Source: Gigantopelta aegis (Eukaryota; Mollusca; Gastropoda; Neomphalida; Peltospiridae). From it: 64,000 nucleotides of DNA. How positions within the stretch are numbered: the stretch's first letter is position 1; every line of letters begins with the position of its first letter. The notes beneath the pieces were generated by a model. The model worked only from the letters and a program-made list of their open reading frames with translations. It was not told the DNA's origin and made no database searches. The translations under genes were made by a program, and so were the position numbers. The stretch spans positions 54,410,213-54,474,212 of the forward strand of contig NC_054712.1 of assembly GCF_016097555.1 (NCBI RefSeq). Direction: 5' to 3'. Positions 11,379-21,880 of the stretch are shown piece after piece.

Positions 11379-12855
11379 TACTCTTCAAAAGAAGAAACGC
11401 AAAACCACATTGTCGTAACATTTGGAGAATTGATTTAATTATTGAATGGTGAGTCCGATAATTACCAAATGTTGCAGGATTGTTCACAATTCACTCTAGT
11501 CCATTGTGAGTAAGTGATAGGACACACCACCAAGGTCAAGGTCATCTGGAGTCAATACCGGGTGTGGCCTCCGCGCGTGTTGACAACTGCCTGGCACTGC
11601 CTGCCCATTGAAGCAACCAGAGTACAGATGACGTACGGGGGATGGTGGTCGGCCTAGGCCTGCCAAACGGGCAGGGTATTGTGGCTGCGGCTTCGGAGGC
11701 GTCGGTCCACTCGTCCCATAGATGCTCAATTGGGTTCAATCCGGAGATATTGGCCGAAGGACCATTAATGTTGTTATTCGTAGGAAAGCCGTTGTGAGAC
11801 GTGCTGGGAGGCCTGGCGTTGTCATGTTGGAACACTGCGTTGGCGTTGGCCATAACTGGAACGATGTGTGGCCGGAGGATCTGGTCAAATGTAGCCCTGT
11901 GCATTCAGGTTGCCCTGCACGTGGACCAGGTCAGTTCTGCCAGTGTGTGAGATGGCTGCCCACACCATGGACACTACCCCCCGCCGAATCTGTCCACTTC
12001 CTGCACGCAGTTTTGCCGCATAACGTTCACCATGACGCCTATACACCGATTGACATCTTCCATCATGACGTCGAAGCAGAAATCGAGACTCGTCACTGAA
12101 CCACACCTGTCTCCATCGCAGTTGAGGCCATTGTCGATGAATCTGGCACCACTGCAGTCGGAGTCGACGGTGTTGTGGTGTTACGATGACACCTCGAACT
12201 GGACGTCTGGCACGAATTCCTAACTCGCGTAGGCCGTTCCGTACGGTCTGGTCGGATATCCTGCGCAAACCTGGTATTGCTGCGGCTTTGGAGGTGGCAG
12301 TAGTCAATCGTTTCCGAAGGTGGCGTACCCGGATGTAGCGGTCCTGCCCGGGGGTAGTGACCCGTGGTCGACCGGATCTAGGGAGGTCACATGTTGATCC
12401 ATGTTGCTGGTAACGGTCCCACAGTCTGGAGATGGTGCTTGGGGACACATGGAATGCCCTGGCAACGGCCGTTCTGGATTCACCTGCGTCTAGTCGGCCG
12501 ATGGCATTGTTTCTCTGCGGTTCACTGAGACGTGGCATGTCCTGGATTGTCAACTGTCGGCCAGATACAGAGGCCAGGCAAGCGAACACCCTGCACTTTT
12601 ATACTGTCGGTGTTCATGTTGCATGTGCAGACAACGCACGTGCAGTGGTGACATGGTTTGCACGTGGCTGCGTTTTTGCGAATATTCACATTTTGGAACT
12701 TTATTGTACAGTAGCTGCGTTTTATCGAATGTAACCGTGGGAATGTGTTTGGGACATGCAATGACCTTATATTCACAAAGCATGAACCGGTAGGAAACAT
12801 AAAATCGGAGTTATAACCCATTTGTACCCTTTTGCGTTTCTTTTTTTGAAGAGTA
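11379..12855 (-). mobile_element. Tc1-type DNA transposon, 1477 bp, inactive
   Basis: Inverted ends TACTCTTCAAAAGAAGAAAC and GTTTCTTTTTTTGAAGAGTA are each flanked by TA, the Tc1/mariner target. The minus strand carries one transposase gene occupying nearly the whole element. The length of about 1.5 kb is normal for the group. It sits upstream of the RPL13 coding start, possibly in that gene's first intron. Confidence 0.9.
11542..12538 (-). pseudogene. Tc1-type transposase, frame-broken
   Basis: From ATG 12538 it reads MPRLSEPQRNNAIGRLDAGE, then a paired helix-turn-helix region (VARAFHVSPSTISRLWDRY) and the linker LPRSGRPRVTT. The catalytic core starts at VWFSDESRF (first Asp) near 12100. A frame change near 11890-11905 leads into a second reading with VFQHDNARP (second Asp) and LNPIEHLWDE (Glu). 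Only 31 residues separate the last two acidic residues instead of the usual 34 or so, and the usual conserved text between them is lost. Both point to small indels. It cannot encode a full transposase as read. Confidence 0.88.
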
Positions 12856-13091
12856 TATGTTAGCAGTTGGTCATAAATATTTTGGTAAATACTTAGTACC
12901 GATTCACTTTGTGGTGGAAGTGGTAAAACAAAATAACCTGCTGAATGGGTGTTGCCATAACGTTAGTGTGATCACTTTACTATGGAGCATAACAAAATTA
13001 AAACCGTCTCTAGTACTTTATGTCTAATATTTAAACTGCATGTTTTAGAAATTAGATATGACCTTTTTTTTCTTTTTTTCACTTCAGCATA

Positions 13092-13337
13092 ATGGCTCCC
13101 AAAAGAAACAATGTCATACCTAATGGGCACTTCCATAAGGATTGGCAGCGCATGGTCAAAACATGGTTTAATCAGCCAATGAGAAAGCAGCGAAGGAGGA
13201 AGAATCGAATTAAGAAAGCATTAAAAATTGCTCCCCGCCCTGTTGCTGGACCCCTAAGACCAATATGTCGATGCCCAACATTCAAATACAACACAAAAGT
13301 GAGAGCTGGCCGAGGATTTACACTTGAAGAACTCAAG
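13092..13337 (+). CDS. RPL13: RPL13 first coding exon (82 codons)
   Basis: ATG is preceded by an acceptor-like TTTTTCACTTCAG. The exon ends AAG|GTATGT, phase 0. Confidence 0.96.
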
Positions 13338-16300
13338 GTATGTTTGTTGTGTTTTGAATACTTAGTTCGGGGAATATTTAGTTTTTAAAATCTTGATTGG
13401 GCGGGATGTAGCCCAGTGGGAAAATGCTCGCTTGATGCGCGGTCGGTCTAGGATCGATCCCCGTCAGTGGGCCTATTGGGCTATTTCTCACTCTAGCCAG
13501 TGCACCACAACTGGTGTATCAAAGACACTGGTATGTGCTATCCTGTCTGTGGGATGGTGCATATAAAAGACCCCTTGCTACTAATGGACAAAATGTAGCA
13601 GGTTTCATCTCTGTGACTTAAAATGACCATACGTTTGACATCCAATAGCCAATTAATAAATCAATGTGCTCTAGTGGTATCGTTAAACAAAACAAACTTT
13701 AAAAAAAAAAATATCTTGATTAACAATATTTCTCATCAGTTGAAAATTGATTAGCAACTACTGTTTTAAAATGTTTACAAATTGTATAGCAATGTCTCAA
13801 ACTTGTGTAGCGATTTGCAACGCAAACTGAAAAATGTTTTCCCTGTACATCCGCAACATGAGACCTCAAAGCTTATATACATATTTAGTACATATTTTGA
13901 TCTCGAGATTACAGTAATTATAATTAAAAGAAGGAATTTATTTTTAAAAAGTGCTACAGCGCAAATTTCAGTAATTATAATTAAAAGAAGGAATTTATTT
14001 TTAAAAAGTGCTACAGCGCAAATTTTCCAAAAAGCTTCTAACAGTCGTATATTTAAAGTTCAGTAGATGATTTATCTTAATTTGTGAATGGGTGATGGGG
14101 TGGCACGAAAAAATAAATGTGTGAATTTTGGTCATTTTGGCATACCAGGGCCAAAAAGAGGAAAATGAAGCAAATTAAAACAAATCATCTCTACTTATAG
14201 AAATGCTATAACCAATGTAACAGTCGTGAATTTCATCATTGTTGAACCCCTTATTGTGCATTGTGAGGGATTGAAGTTGACTAGAATTGTATTTTTAAAA
14301 CTAATTTATTCACAGCTCAGTGTTTTCGCTGGGTGAAAATTAAAGGAGGGCGGCCGGTCGGCACCACACCCTTCGAAAAAACAAACAACCCACCAATAAA
14401 CGAAAAGCAAAAAAAAAAAAAAAGGGGGGGGGGGGGGGGGGGGGTGGAGTAGTTTGGTTATCATATTGTTGTGTGTTGGTAGACTTTGAGAAAAGGCATA
14501 CTCGTCTTTTAATTGAACCGAGGATGATATCGGTCTGACATTCACGGGCAGTTCCGGTTTTGCTGGACCGATCGAAATTTTAATAATATTATTTTTAATA
14601 AAGATTTCAAGATATACGAAAAACAATAAAGATGTTTGTAAAGTGATCTCCTAATGTCAGATACATTTTTGTTATTTCCATCTTCATCGAATGAATCGAT
14701 CGCTGTGATAAAATATTATCGCCAGCAGTTTCGTTTTTGTAAAGGCGGTGTATATATTATTTGGCACTCAAGATAAATGATTTTAATGATAAACACTACC
14801 ACTTCCGTTGTTTTTATAAGCGTTCATAGCCCCTCAAAATGAAAAGTTTACAATATGTTATAAAGAACTGCTGAATAAACAGAATAACAGAAAGTAAAAT
14901 CATCAGTTTCAACCAATTATATCTGCAACTGAGGACAAAATATCAAACGATAGTTAGTGGAAACAAAAGACAGAATGACCGTTATGATCACGTGACAAAT
15001 TTGGCGCCAAATAAGAGGTTTTTTTTCAGTCGGAGATTGCCAAATCCGTAAAAAATTAAATGTTTTCATTGCTTACATAAAATACAACTTTTATTGTGTT
15101 TATCAAACATACAAATGGATACAGATATTGGACAAAATAGAGGCTGTTAAAAATACTGTTAAATTACTTACGGTAACTGTCGTAAATGTTTCGTCAATTG
15201 CTTTTTCGTACACAACACGGCTTGTTTCCTTTGATGTCCAGTATGCAGACTGATTGTTGTTTTTTGTGTGGAAAAAAGTGCATTTGGAAATAGCGGAGAT
15301 AGGTGCTGGGACATAAAGAGGGGCGCTCAAAAATAAAGGAGGGCGGGGAACGTGAAAGGAGTTCGGCAAAATGGAATAGCGGGGCGGGGCGCCCCACTTA
15401 AATGGAGCAGCGAGAACACTGCACAGCTGCAAGTTCATCTACAATTAAGTTCTGTGGGATGCTTCCTTGACTCGTAAAGAAACGGGGCGAGACATAGCCC
15501 AGTGGTAAAACACTTGCTTGATGAGTGGTTGGTTTGGGATCGATACCCGTCTGTGGTCCCATTGAGCTATTTTTCGCTCCAGCCAGTGCACAACGACTGG
15601 TACATCAAAGGCCGTGGTATGTGCTATCCTATCTGTGAGATGGTGCATATAAAATATTCCTTGCTGCTAATTGAAGAGAGTAGCCTATGAAGTGGTGACA
15701 GTGGGTTTCCTCCCTCAATATTTGTGTGGTTCTTCAACCATATGTCTGATGCCATATAGCCATAAATAAAATGTATTGAGTGCATCGTTTAATAAATCAT
15801 TTCCTTCCATAAAGAAATAAAATAATTTAGTTAATCATGAAGTAGGAAAATGGGTGTTGTTGTGTACATGATGGGTCTGGTAGTTGATGTCTACAATATA
15901 TACTCTGTGATCATTTAGCTTGCTCAATGGCCTCTTGTTTGTTTTTCAGCAAGCTGGTATTAACAGGAAATTGGCAAGAACAATAGGAATTTCTGTTGAT
16001 CACCGCCGCATGAACCGATCGATGGAATCATTGCAGCAGAATGTACAGCGGTTGAAAGAGTACAGATCTAAACTGATCCTCTTCCCAAGGAAAGCCAGCA
16101 AACCCAAGAAGGGTGATGCTAATGTAAGTCGTGGCCTTTTTCATTTGTTGGTACCCTATCTGTCCAACCAGAGGGGGACTATGGGTTTCATGTATCTCTG
16201 TCTTGTCCCCCGTCTGTCCAACATATAGTTTTCCATATGTTTTTTTTAACAATACCTTAATCTTCAAACTACTGGATTAATTTTTAACAAAAAACATGTT

Positions 16301-17274
16301 GAGTGGGTACAAGTTTTGTCATTTTTACTGTTGGCTTTCCTATTTGAATAACATATTTTGGCTAATAAATATTAAAATTTACCTTCAAGTTTGTTTTCTT
16401 GTAATTCCTAAATTTGTCAGCTATTATTTCACTAGTCAACTTCATTTTATTACAAATATTGAAAAATGTTTGATACATTGTTACAAATACTGACAAATAT
16501 ATTAGACCAAGTTTTACCAATTGAATACAGTGAATGTAAGTTTTTACAAACTGTAATTTGACAGGGAAAAAATGCTTGAATTATGCATTCCAAATTGTTT
16601 AACCGGCCTCGGTAGCGTTGTGGTTAGGCCATCGGTCAACAGGCTGCTAGGTACTGGGTTCGGATCCCAGTTAAGGCATGGGATTTTTAATCCAGATACT
16701 GACTCCAAACCCTGAGCGAGTGCTCCGCAAGGCTCAGTGGGTAGGTGTAAACCACTTGCACCGACCAGTGATCCATAACTGGTTCAACAAAGGCCATGGT
16801 TTGTGCTATCCTGCCTGTGGGAAGCGCAAATAAAAGATCCCTTGCTGCTAATCGGAAAGAGTAGCCCATGAAGTGGCGAAAGCGGGTTTCCTCTCAAAAT
16901 CTGTGTGGTCCTTAACCATATGTCTGACGCCATATAACCGTAAATAAAATGTGTTGAGTGCGTCGTTAAATAAAACATTTCTTTCATTCTTTCCAAATTA
17001 TTTAAGTACCTTGAAAATGAATACTTTAACATAATATTGATTAAACAAGTACAAATGTTCTGTTTTGCAGGAGGAACAGATAAAGACTGCCACTCAGCTG
17101 AAGAGTCCGTTTATGGTGATCAGACAGAGTACGCGACACGAGAAGGCTCGCGCCATTACCGACGAAATGAAGAAATACAGTCCATTCATCGCACAGCGAC
17201 GGGCTAGAGCCAATGTCAGACTTCAAGGCATCCGAGAGAAAAAGAAACGTGAAGCAGAAGAGAAGGACAAATAA
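13092..17274 (+). CDS. RPL13: Ribosomal protein L13 (60S subunit; uL13-unrelated eL13), complete coding region in three exons
   Basis: Coding exons are 13092-13337, 15950-16123 and 17071-17274, joined at phase 0 by GT/AG introns. They give 207 aa, against about 211 in vertebrates. The start [20 protein letters not shown], the block [12 protein letters not shown], the core [14 protein letters not shown] and KLILFPRK, and the basic tail [11 protein letters not shown] are diagnostic of eL13, a structural protein of the large subunit in cytosolic ribosomes. AG at 13086-13087, five bases before the ATG, follows a pyrimidine tract. A non-coding first exon therefore lies upstream, as is usual for TOP-type ribosomal genes, but I could not place it. 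SINEs occupy both introns. No intronic C/D snoRNA was confidently seen. AATAAA overlaps the stop region at 17269-17275. The reading frame is intact and the gene is presumably functional. Confidence 0.97.
13399..13712 (+). mobile_element. SINE, head A / tail X, in RPL13 intron
   Basis: Full-length copy with an A-rich end, flanked by the 9-bp duplication ATCTTGATT (13390-13398 and 13713-13721). Box A TAGCCCAGTGG and box B GGATCGATCC are clear. The duplication is perfect, suggesting fairly recent insertion. Confidence 0.92.
13911..14027. repeat. 57-bp tandem duplication in RPL13 intron
   Basis: CAGTAATTATAATTAAAAGA through GTGCTACAGCGCAAATTT occurs twice in a row almost without change, so the duplication is young. 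Confidence 0.9.
14028..15127. other. Intron sequence without gene; homopolymer A/G tract
   Basis: The only structure noticed is an A15 run followed by a G run of about 22 at 14410-14443, just inside sequence beginning CAGTGTTTTCGCTGGG, which resembles a degraded hAT-type end. The G run is a probable assembly-unstable site. Confidence 0.5.
15128..15420. repeat. Dispersed repeat, copy 2 of 2 in the window
   Basis: Same family as 5472-5800 and in the same orientation. It keeps a very GC-rich block (GGGGCGGGGCGCCCCAC). On the minus strand the text CATACTGGACATCAAAGGAA is conserved between copies and runs into a GTAAGT donor-like site. Confidence 0.6.
15483..15809 (+). mobile_element. SINE, head A / tail Y, in RPL13 intron
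   Basis: Head ACATAGCCCAGTGG, body CCGTGGTATGTGCTATCC and Y tail (CCATAAATAAAATGTATTGA). The 8-bp duplication TAAAGAAA flanks it at 15475-15482 and 15810-15817. Confidence 0.9.
15950..16123 (+). CDS. RPL13: RPL13 second coding exon (58 codons)
   Basis: Acceptor TTTTTCAG|CAAGCTGG and donor AAT|GTAAGT. It encodes [20 protein letters not shown] through KPKKGDAN. Confidence 0.97.
16602..16992 (+). mobile_element. SINE, head B / tail Y, in RPL13 intron
   Basis: The head is CCGGCCTCGGTAGCGTTGTG with box B GGGTTCGGATCCCA, which differs from head A, but it joins the same body (GTTTGTGCTATCCTGCCTGT) and Y tail. A roughly 12-bp duplication CCAAATTRTTTA with one mismatch flanks it. Confidence 0.9.
17071..17274 (+). 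CDS. RPL13: RPL13 last coding exon (67 codons plus stop)
   Basis: Acceptor GTTTTGCAG|GAGGAACAG. It encodes [14 protein letters not shown] and ends in a Lys/Glu-rich tail followed by TAA. Confidence 0.97.
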   Translation, partial: EEQIKTATQLKSPFMVIRQSTRHEKARAITDEMKKYSPFIAQRRARANVRLQGIREKKKREAEEKDK

Positions 17275-17504
17275 AACTGTTGTAAATTGTCATTCTGCCA
17301 ATTAAAAAAAAAAAAGAGAGAAAAAAGAATACACAGAATATTTGTTCGATTGGTTTTTATTCTCATGTTTGTTCCTTCGGGTGAAGTCAAAGGAGCTATT
17401 ATGCTATGTTCATTAGGAGTCACACGTTGTGAAGAGCGTTCGTTTGGTGAAATAACCTGTGAACTGGGGTGGGATTTTCTGTGTCGATCTTCACAACGTG
17501 TTCT

Positions 17505-18035
17505 AACCAATACCACAACTGGTATACCAAAGGCCATGGTGTGTACTATCCTGTGTATGGGATGATGCATATAAAAGATCCCTTATTACTAATGTAAAAA
17601 AGGAAGTGGGTTTCCTTTCTAAGACTGGGGCGGGGCGGAGCGTAGCCCACTGATGGTGCTCGCTTGATGCGCGGTCGGTTTAGGATCGATCCCTGTCTGT
17701 GACCCCATTGGGCTATTTATTGTTCCATCCAGTGCTCCACAACTGGTGTAACAAAGGCCGTGGTATGTACCATCTTGTCTGGGATGGTGCATATAAATGA
17801 TCCCTTGCTGCTAATTGAAAAGAGTAGCCCATGAAGTGGGGATGGTGGGTTTCCTCTGTATATCTGTGGTCCTTAACCATATGTCTGACTCCATATAACC
17901 GTAAATAAAATGTCATAAAATAAAACATTTATTTCTAAGACTACATTTATGTGTCAAAATTGCCAAACTTTTAACATCCAATAGCCAATGGTTAATAATT
18001 CAATGTGCATTACTGGTGTTAAAACAAACCAACTT
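17505..18035 (+). mobile_element. 5'-truncated SINE with X tail, interrupted by another SINE
   Basis: Body text CCACAACTGGTATACCAAAGG to AAGTGGGTTTCCTTTCTAAG runs to 17626. The X tail resumes at 17943 (GTCAAAATTGCCAAACTTTT, CATCCAATAGCC). The gap is filled by the SINE at 17627-17931. Confidence 0.85.
17627..17931 (+). mobile_element. SINE, head A / tail Y, nested in an older SINE
   Basis: Flanked by the perfect 11-bp duplication TTTCTAAGACT (17616-17626 and 17932-17942), which lies inside the older SINE's tail. This dates the Y-tail copy as the younger insertion. Confidence 0.92.
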
Positions 18036-19070
18036 TTTATATGCCGATCAGTGATGGGGTTGTATTATGGTATGGCGTTCGTGGTTTGACTTTCTTGTCT
18101 GGACCATATCTTTAATACAGATGCCATTATGATGCATACAGGACTTTCAGACCTCAAATGTAGGAACAACATAGGATAGTGGTTTGTCGCATATTATTGC
18201 TAGGTCACTGATCTATTTCTAAGTCTACTGCACATAACAGTAAATCCTTGTTCTGACCTATCTTGATTACAGATGCATACAGGACCATCAAACCCTCATG
18301 TAGGAACAACTTGGGATGGTGGTTGGCCAAAACAAACTTGTCCCATTGCACATTGCAAACATTTCACATGATTTATAATTTAATCATACTCTTAACATAT
18401 TCATTAATATAGATATTTTTTTTTCATCAAACCCCTGTTGGGCGTATCATGTACCTCACCGGTACTGTTCTGTTTAGATTTGGCGGGGACAGGTGTTGAT
18501 ACTTGAATCATGTCTATCATTTATTTCAATAAGAACTGATCAAAATTTAGATAGTGTTTTTGTTTAATAAGATTTTATGGAGGACAATGTACTGTGTGCA
18601 CCTTTCTTGTCAACCATTTTCATCTTGCATTCATGCTGGGGGGATCTTCAGACTGTTGCCAACTTTACATTAAAATTAAGGTTATGCAGTTTCCTGGTCA
18701 TTGAGACTGCGATTCCACTGCATATTTTCCCAGTAGGTCGGGTCGGAGGGTTTTACGTGCACATTCAGAGCAAGCTGTTGTAGTGCATGCCTGTCATGGG
18801 TGCAGGTGTGGGCTCCTCTGAAAGGGTTGGAGAAGGGATCGCCTCCACTGACAAGAGCACCAGCAGCCAGTAATGGGCAGAGGGATGGTTTTAGTACTCT
18901 GGAATTTTGAATGCCTCGTGGGATTAAAGGGAAAGGGTGTGCAGTTTGAACGAAGGAAATTGGGCACATTTTTTAACAGTCTGCCGAAACTAAAAGAAGG
19001 GAACTACATGTTTTTGAACTTGGTATGCTAAAAGTAGCTCGTTATTGGGACCTAGGTGCTGTAGCTCCTG
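18036..19070. other. RPL13-TMEM70 intergenic part without gene; dispersed repeat pair
   Basis: Two copies of a repeat containing GCATACAGGAC and ATGTAGGAACAAC lie at about 18105-18190 and 18258-18335. Later sequence (18590-18970) has no recognised feature. The ORFs here lack family motifs. Confidence 0.45.
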
Positions 19071-19225
19071 TAGCAGCAAGAAATCTTTTATATGCACCAT
19101 CCCACAGACAGGATAGCTCATACCACAGCCTTTGATATACCAGTCGTGGTGCACTGGCTGGAACGAGAAATAGCCCAGTGGGACCATCCTAGACCAATGT
19201 ATATCATGCGAGTGCTTTACCAATG
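19071..19225 (-). mobile_element. SINE fragment, head A
   Basis: Reverse-strand body and head (ATCTTTTATATGCACCATCC, GCACTGGCTGGAACGAGAAA). The tail is missing. Confidence 0.8.
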
Positions 19226-19413
19226 CAGAGGTAGGTCGACCATCCAGTAATTGGACATCTGATAATTGACCATTTGTGTGTGTCATTTCATTTTAGCATT
19301 ATCTGTTGTGTCCATGTAAATGATGTCCTAAATTAATTGTGTGAATGAAAAAAGGTTATAAAATATGGATATAGTATTATACTTGCATAATGTCCAAATG
19401 AAAGCTCGTTCTC

Positions 19414-19760
19414 CAGGGCTTCAAGATTATGGTAACCCCACTCCCATGGCTAGTGATATTCAATGTTGGGCCAGTAAATAACTATTATTGCCATGCCAGA
19501 TGGCTAGTGAATATTGTTTTTGTGAAATGTTGCAATTAAATCTATTTTGTAAATATGAATACCCTGCCCCCACTCCAAGCCCCCAATGTTAGTGTTTTTA
19601 AGCTCCATCTGCCTCTTTAGGCGACATATCTGATTATTACTATTACTAAAATATTATATTAACTAAAAGTAGGGCTAGTGAATTTTTAATTGTGGTCAAT
19701 ACATTTTTTTTAAATCCCAGCTCATGGCTAGTGGATTTTATAAAAATTCTAGAAGCCCTG
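19414..19760. mobile_element. hAT-like MITE, 347 bp
   Basis: Ends CAGGGCTTC and CTAGAAGCCCTG are inverted, and the interior repeats CATGGCTAGTG. Flanks TCGTTCTC and GCATTCTC are similar at 6 of 8 bases, compatible with a decayed 8-bp hAT duplication. It is homologous to 10902-11224. Confidence 0.7.
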
Positions 19761-20178
19761 CATTCTCTCGCAATTTTCAGAGGTCTCTCATAGCTTGGAA
19801 GTGGCATTCCCTTTTTCTTACACTGATAAAAAAGTTAGTTTAAAACATGCATAAAAGCATTTACATTATATTAAGTTGTTTTAATTGGAGAAACCTTGCC
19901 ATATCTGACCTCTTCTGGATTCAATGCAGAGCCACCATCGTCGTATCAAGCAATGGTAAAATTATTTGCAACCAGGTAAGCTTGTGGCCGGTTCTTGATA
20001 CTAATTATTAACATTTACTTCTCCCCTCTAATGTCAAAATTATACTTTACAATTGGATATGTTTTATTAATTATAATGCATGTAATTTGGTTTTGTTACC
20101 AATTTCATGCAGAAAAAACAATTTAACAACAGTTTATAAAAGAAAGACATTTTAATAGAACATTAAATCTGATATAAT

Positions 20179-20835
20179 CTAAGATTTCTTTCTCGCTTTA
20201 TGAATCAATTCCTTCAAATCGATGTCACTAGCCTGTTCGAGAGGGGTGCCTACATCCCAACCCATGAGTCTGTTGTAATATGCTGGCTGCTTGAAATCTG
20301 TTCCCACAACAAAAAACTGCCGTCCTTTTATCTCGAGATTTCCAAGAAAACCATTCATTAAGGATGGCTTTTGATACCTGGCTTCATCGGCTGTGAATGC
20401 CAGATGACCTTTCACCATATTCCAGTTCTGCACGATGGCAATATAGTGATCTGTGTCTGGGTTGTGGTACATGCGGTGTATAGACCTCCGTCCAATAAAA
20501 TTCAGAGCTAATACTAAGAATCCATTGAACAGCAAGTACAACATTCCTCCCAGGGCAGGGCTCGTTGATGTCAGCTTGAAAGGTATGTCCTGGTAATTTT
20601 GGGCACAAAGGTACGCCGACCAAATCATTGTAGGCACCGACAAAGAGTAGATTACTATCTGAGCATAATAGTTTGTCTTTAACAAATTGTTTACATAAAT
20701 AATGGAATAGTCCTTGCTGACATTGTCGGCTGCATGCAGTGGCCGGAATCGCTGAGGTTTCCGAGAAGGTGTGATTTTTGATCTACAGAATACATAGCTG
20801 ATTTCTGGCTGTATGCTTTGTAGAATGTGTGTTTT
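20179..20835 (-). CDS. TMEM70: TMEM70, mitochondrial ATP-synthase assembly factor, last (main) exon
   Basis: A minus-strand open frame of 218 codons runs from acceptor TTTTTCAG|AAAACACAC (AG at 20837-20836) to TAG at 20179-20181. The text YSIIYVNN...YAQIVIYSLSVPTM, IHRMYHNPDTDHYIAIVQN and YYNRLMGWD aligns well from memory with vertebrate TMEM70 (VIRLYHEATTDTYKAITYN, DYIHLMGYD). Two hydrophobic segments, near exon residues 58-78 and 95-113, form the hairpin membrane anchor. The long C-terminal part lies in the matrix. In vertebrates the protein sits in the mitochondrial inner membrane and promotes assembly of the ATP-synthase c-ring. The missing 40 or so N-terminal residues (the targeting peptide) must come from an upstream exon at higher coordinates that I did not find. 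There is no in-frame ATG near the exon start. It is convergent with RPL13. Confidence 0.88.
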   Translation of the reverse strand, partial: KTHILQSIQPEISYVFCRSKITPSRKPQRFRPLHAADNVSKDYSIIYVNNLLKTNYYAQIVIYSLSVPTMIWSAYLCAQNYQDIPFKLTSTSPALGGMLYLLFNGFLVLALNFIGRRSIHRMYHNPDTDHYIAIVQNWNMVKGHLAFTADEARYQKPSLMNGFLGNLEIKGRQFFVVGTDFKQPAYYNRLMGWDVGTPLEQASDIDLKELIHKARKKS

Positions 20836-20908
20836 CTGAAAAAGTATTTAAAAAAAAGAAAGATAAAAATGGAATTATATATTACAGAAAAAAGTTCCTA
20901 TGCATCAG

Positions 20909-21058
20909 CAGGGTTTGACAAATTCACTTGCCCTCGGTCCAGGCTACTGAATTTTTGGTCTGGGCTAGCGGAAACTATTGAATGTACTACTGTAATACAT
21001 AGGGCACTAGCCAAAGCTGTGAGGACTAGCGGCTTTCTCAAACATTTGTCAAACTGTG
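20909..21058. mobile_element. hAT-like MITE, about 150 bp
   Basis: CAGGGTTTGACAAATTC on the left faces ATTTGTCAAACTGTG on the right. It lies directly upstream of the TMEM70 exon, probably in its intron. Confidence 0.6.
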
Positions 21059-21122
21059 ACATGTATGATATAAGGTACGGTATATATTTAGCAAGAACAA
21101 AGAAACATTCAAATCATCTTCA

Positions 21123-21666
21123 CAGGCTTTCAAGCAAAATTTTGTGAAAAATAAGGGCTTTTTTTAGGGCAAAATTCTTAAAAAATAAGGGCTATTTTTA
21201 GGAATTTTTTGACAAAAATAAGGACTGAAATTCAATAATCAATATATAAAAAAAACATTCTGTACTCGCCTCCAGGGAGAACATAAATACAAAAGCTAAT
21301 TACCAACTCAGAAGATCATGCCAATGGTCATCAACAGCGATATTCAGCATATCAATACAACCAGATTAAAGTAATCTGATATGGTGCAAATCCATGCTGA
21401 ATATGATGCTGATAACCACCAAGATGTCTTCTGAGAAATACATTAATTCAACATATTCATTATCTGAAAGTATACTAAGGCTAGATTTAATTAATTCCAA
21501 CACTTATTTTATGTTGCATTTATCAAAAAAATTCAAAATTTGAAAATATAGGATTTTCACCAAAAAATTGGGGCTTTTTAGGATTTTGAAGCTTTAATAA
21601 GGAATATTAGGGCTGCTGTCAAAAAATAAGGAAAATTAGGAAAATAAGGGCCCGCTTGCAAGCCTG
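21123..21666. mobile_element. hAT-like MITE, 544 bp
   Basis: Ends CAGGCTTTCAAGC and GCTTGCAAGCCTG are inverted. The interior near both ends repeats AAAAATAAGGGC-type text in opposite orientation. TCTTCA flanks both sides. Confidence 0.65.
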
Positions 21667-21712
21667 TCTTCAAGAAATTATTTATGGTCATCCATAAACA
21701 TGATGAGACAAA

Positions 21713-21880
21713 TCCCATTAGTAGCAAGGGATCTTTTATATGCAATATCCCACAGCCTTTGATACACCAGTCGTGCACTGGCTGGAATGAGAAATAGCCC
21801 AATGGGCACACCGACATGGATCGATCCCATATCAACCAAGCATCGGGTGAGCACCTTACCACTGGGCTACGTCCCGCCCC
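21713..21880 (-). mobile_element. SINE fragment, head A
   Basis: Reverse-strand copy from GTAGCAAGGGATCTTTTATA to GGGCTACGTCCCGCCCC, which is the head end. The tail is absent. Confidence 0.85.

Noticed and set aside
11722-12099. Plus-strand ORFs over the Tc1 element
   Set aside because: Antisense shadows of the transposase on the minus strand.
16687-16869. Conserved ORF on SINE reverse strands (for example [20 protein letters not shown])
   Set aside because: The same peptide appears at every head B SINE copy (16687, 27082, 61532). It is translation of the SINE, not a gene.
13338-17070. C/D-box snoRNA in RPL13 introns
   Set aside because: TGATGA-like words there belong to SINE tails or lack a paired D box and terminal stem.
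20384-20623. Minus-strand ORF overlapping TMEM70
   Set aside because: Another frame of the TMEM70 exon, without its own signatures.
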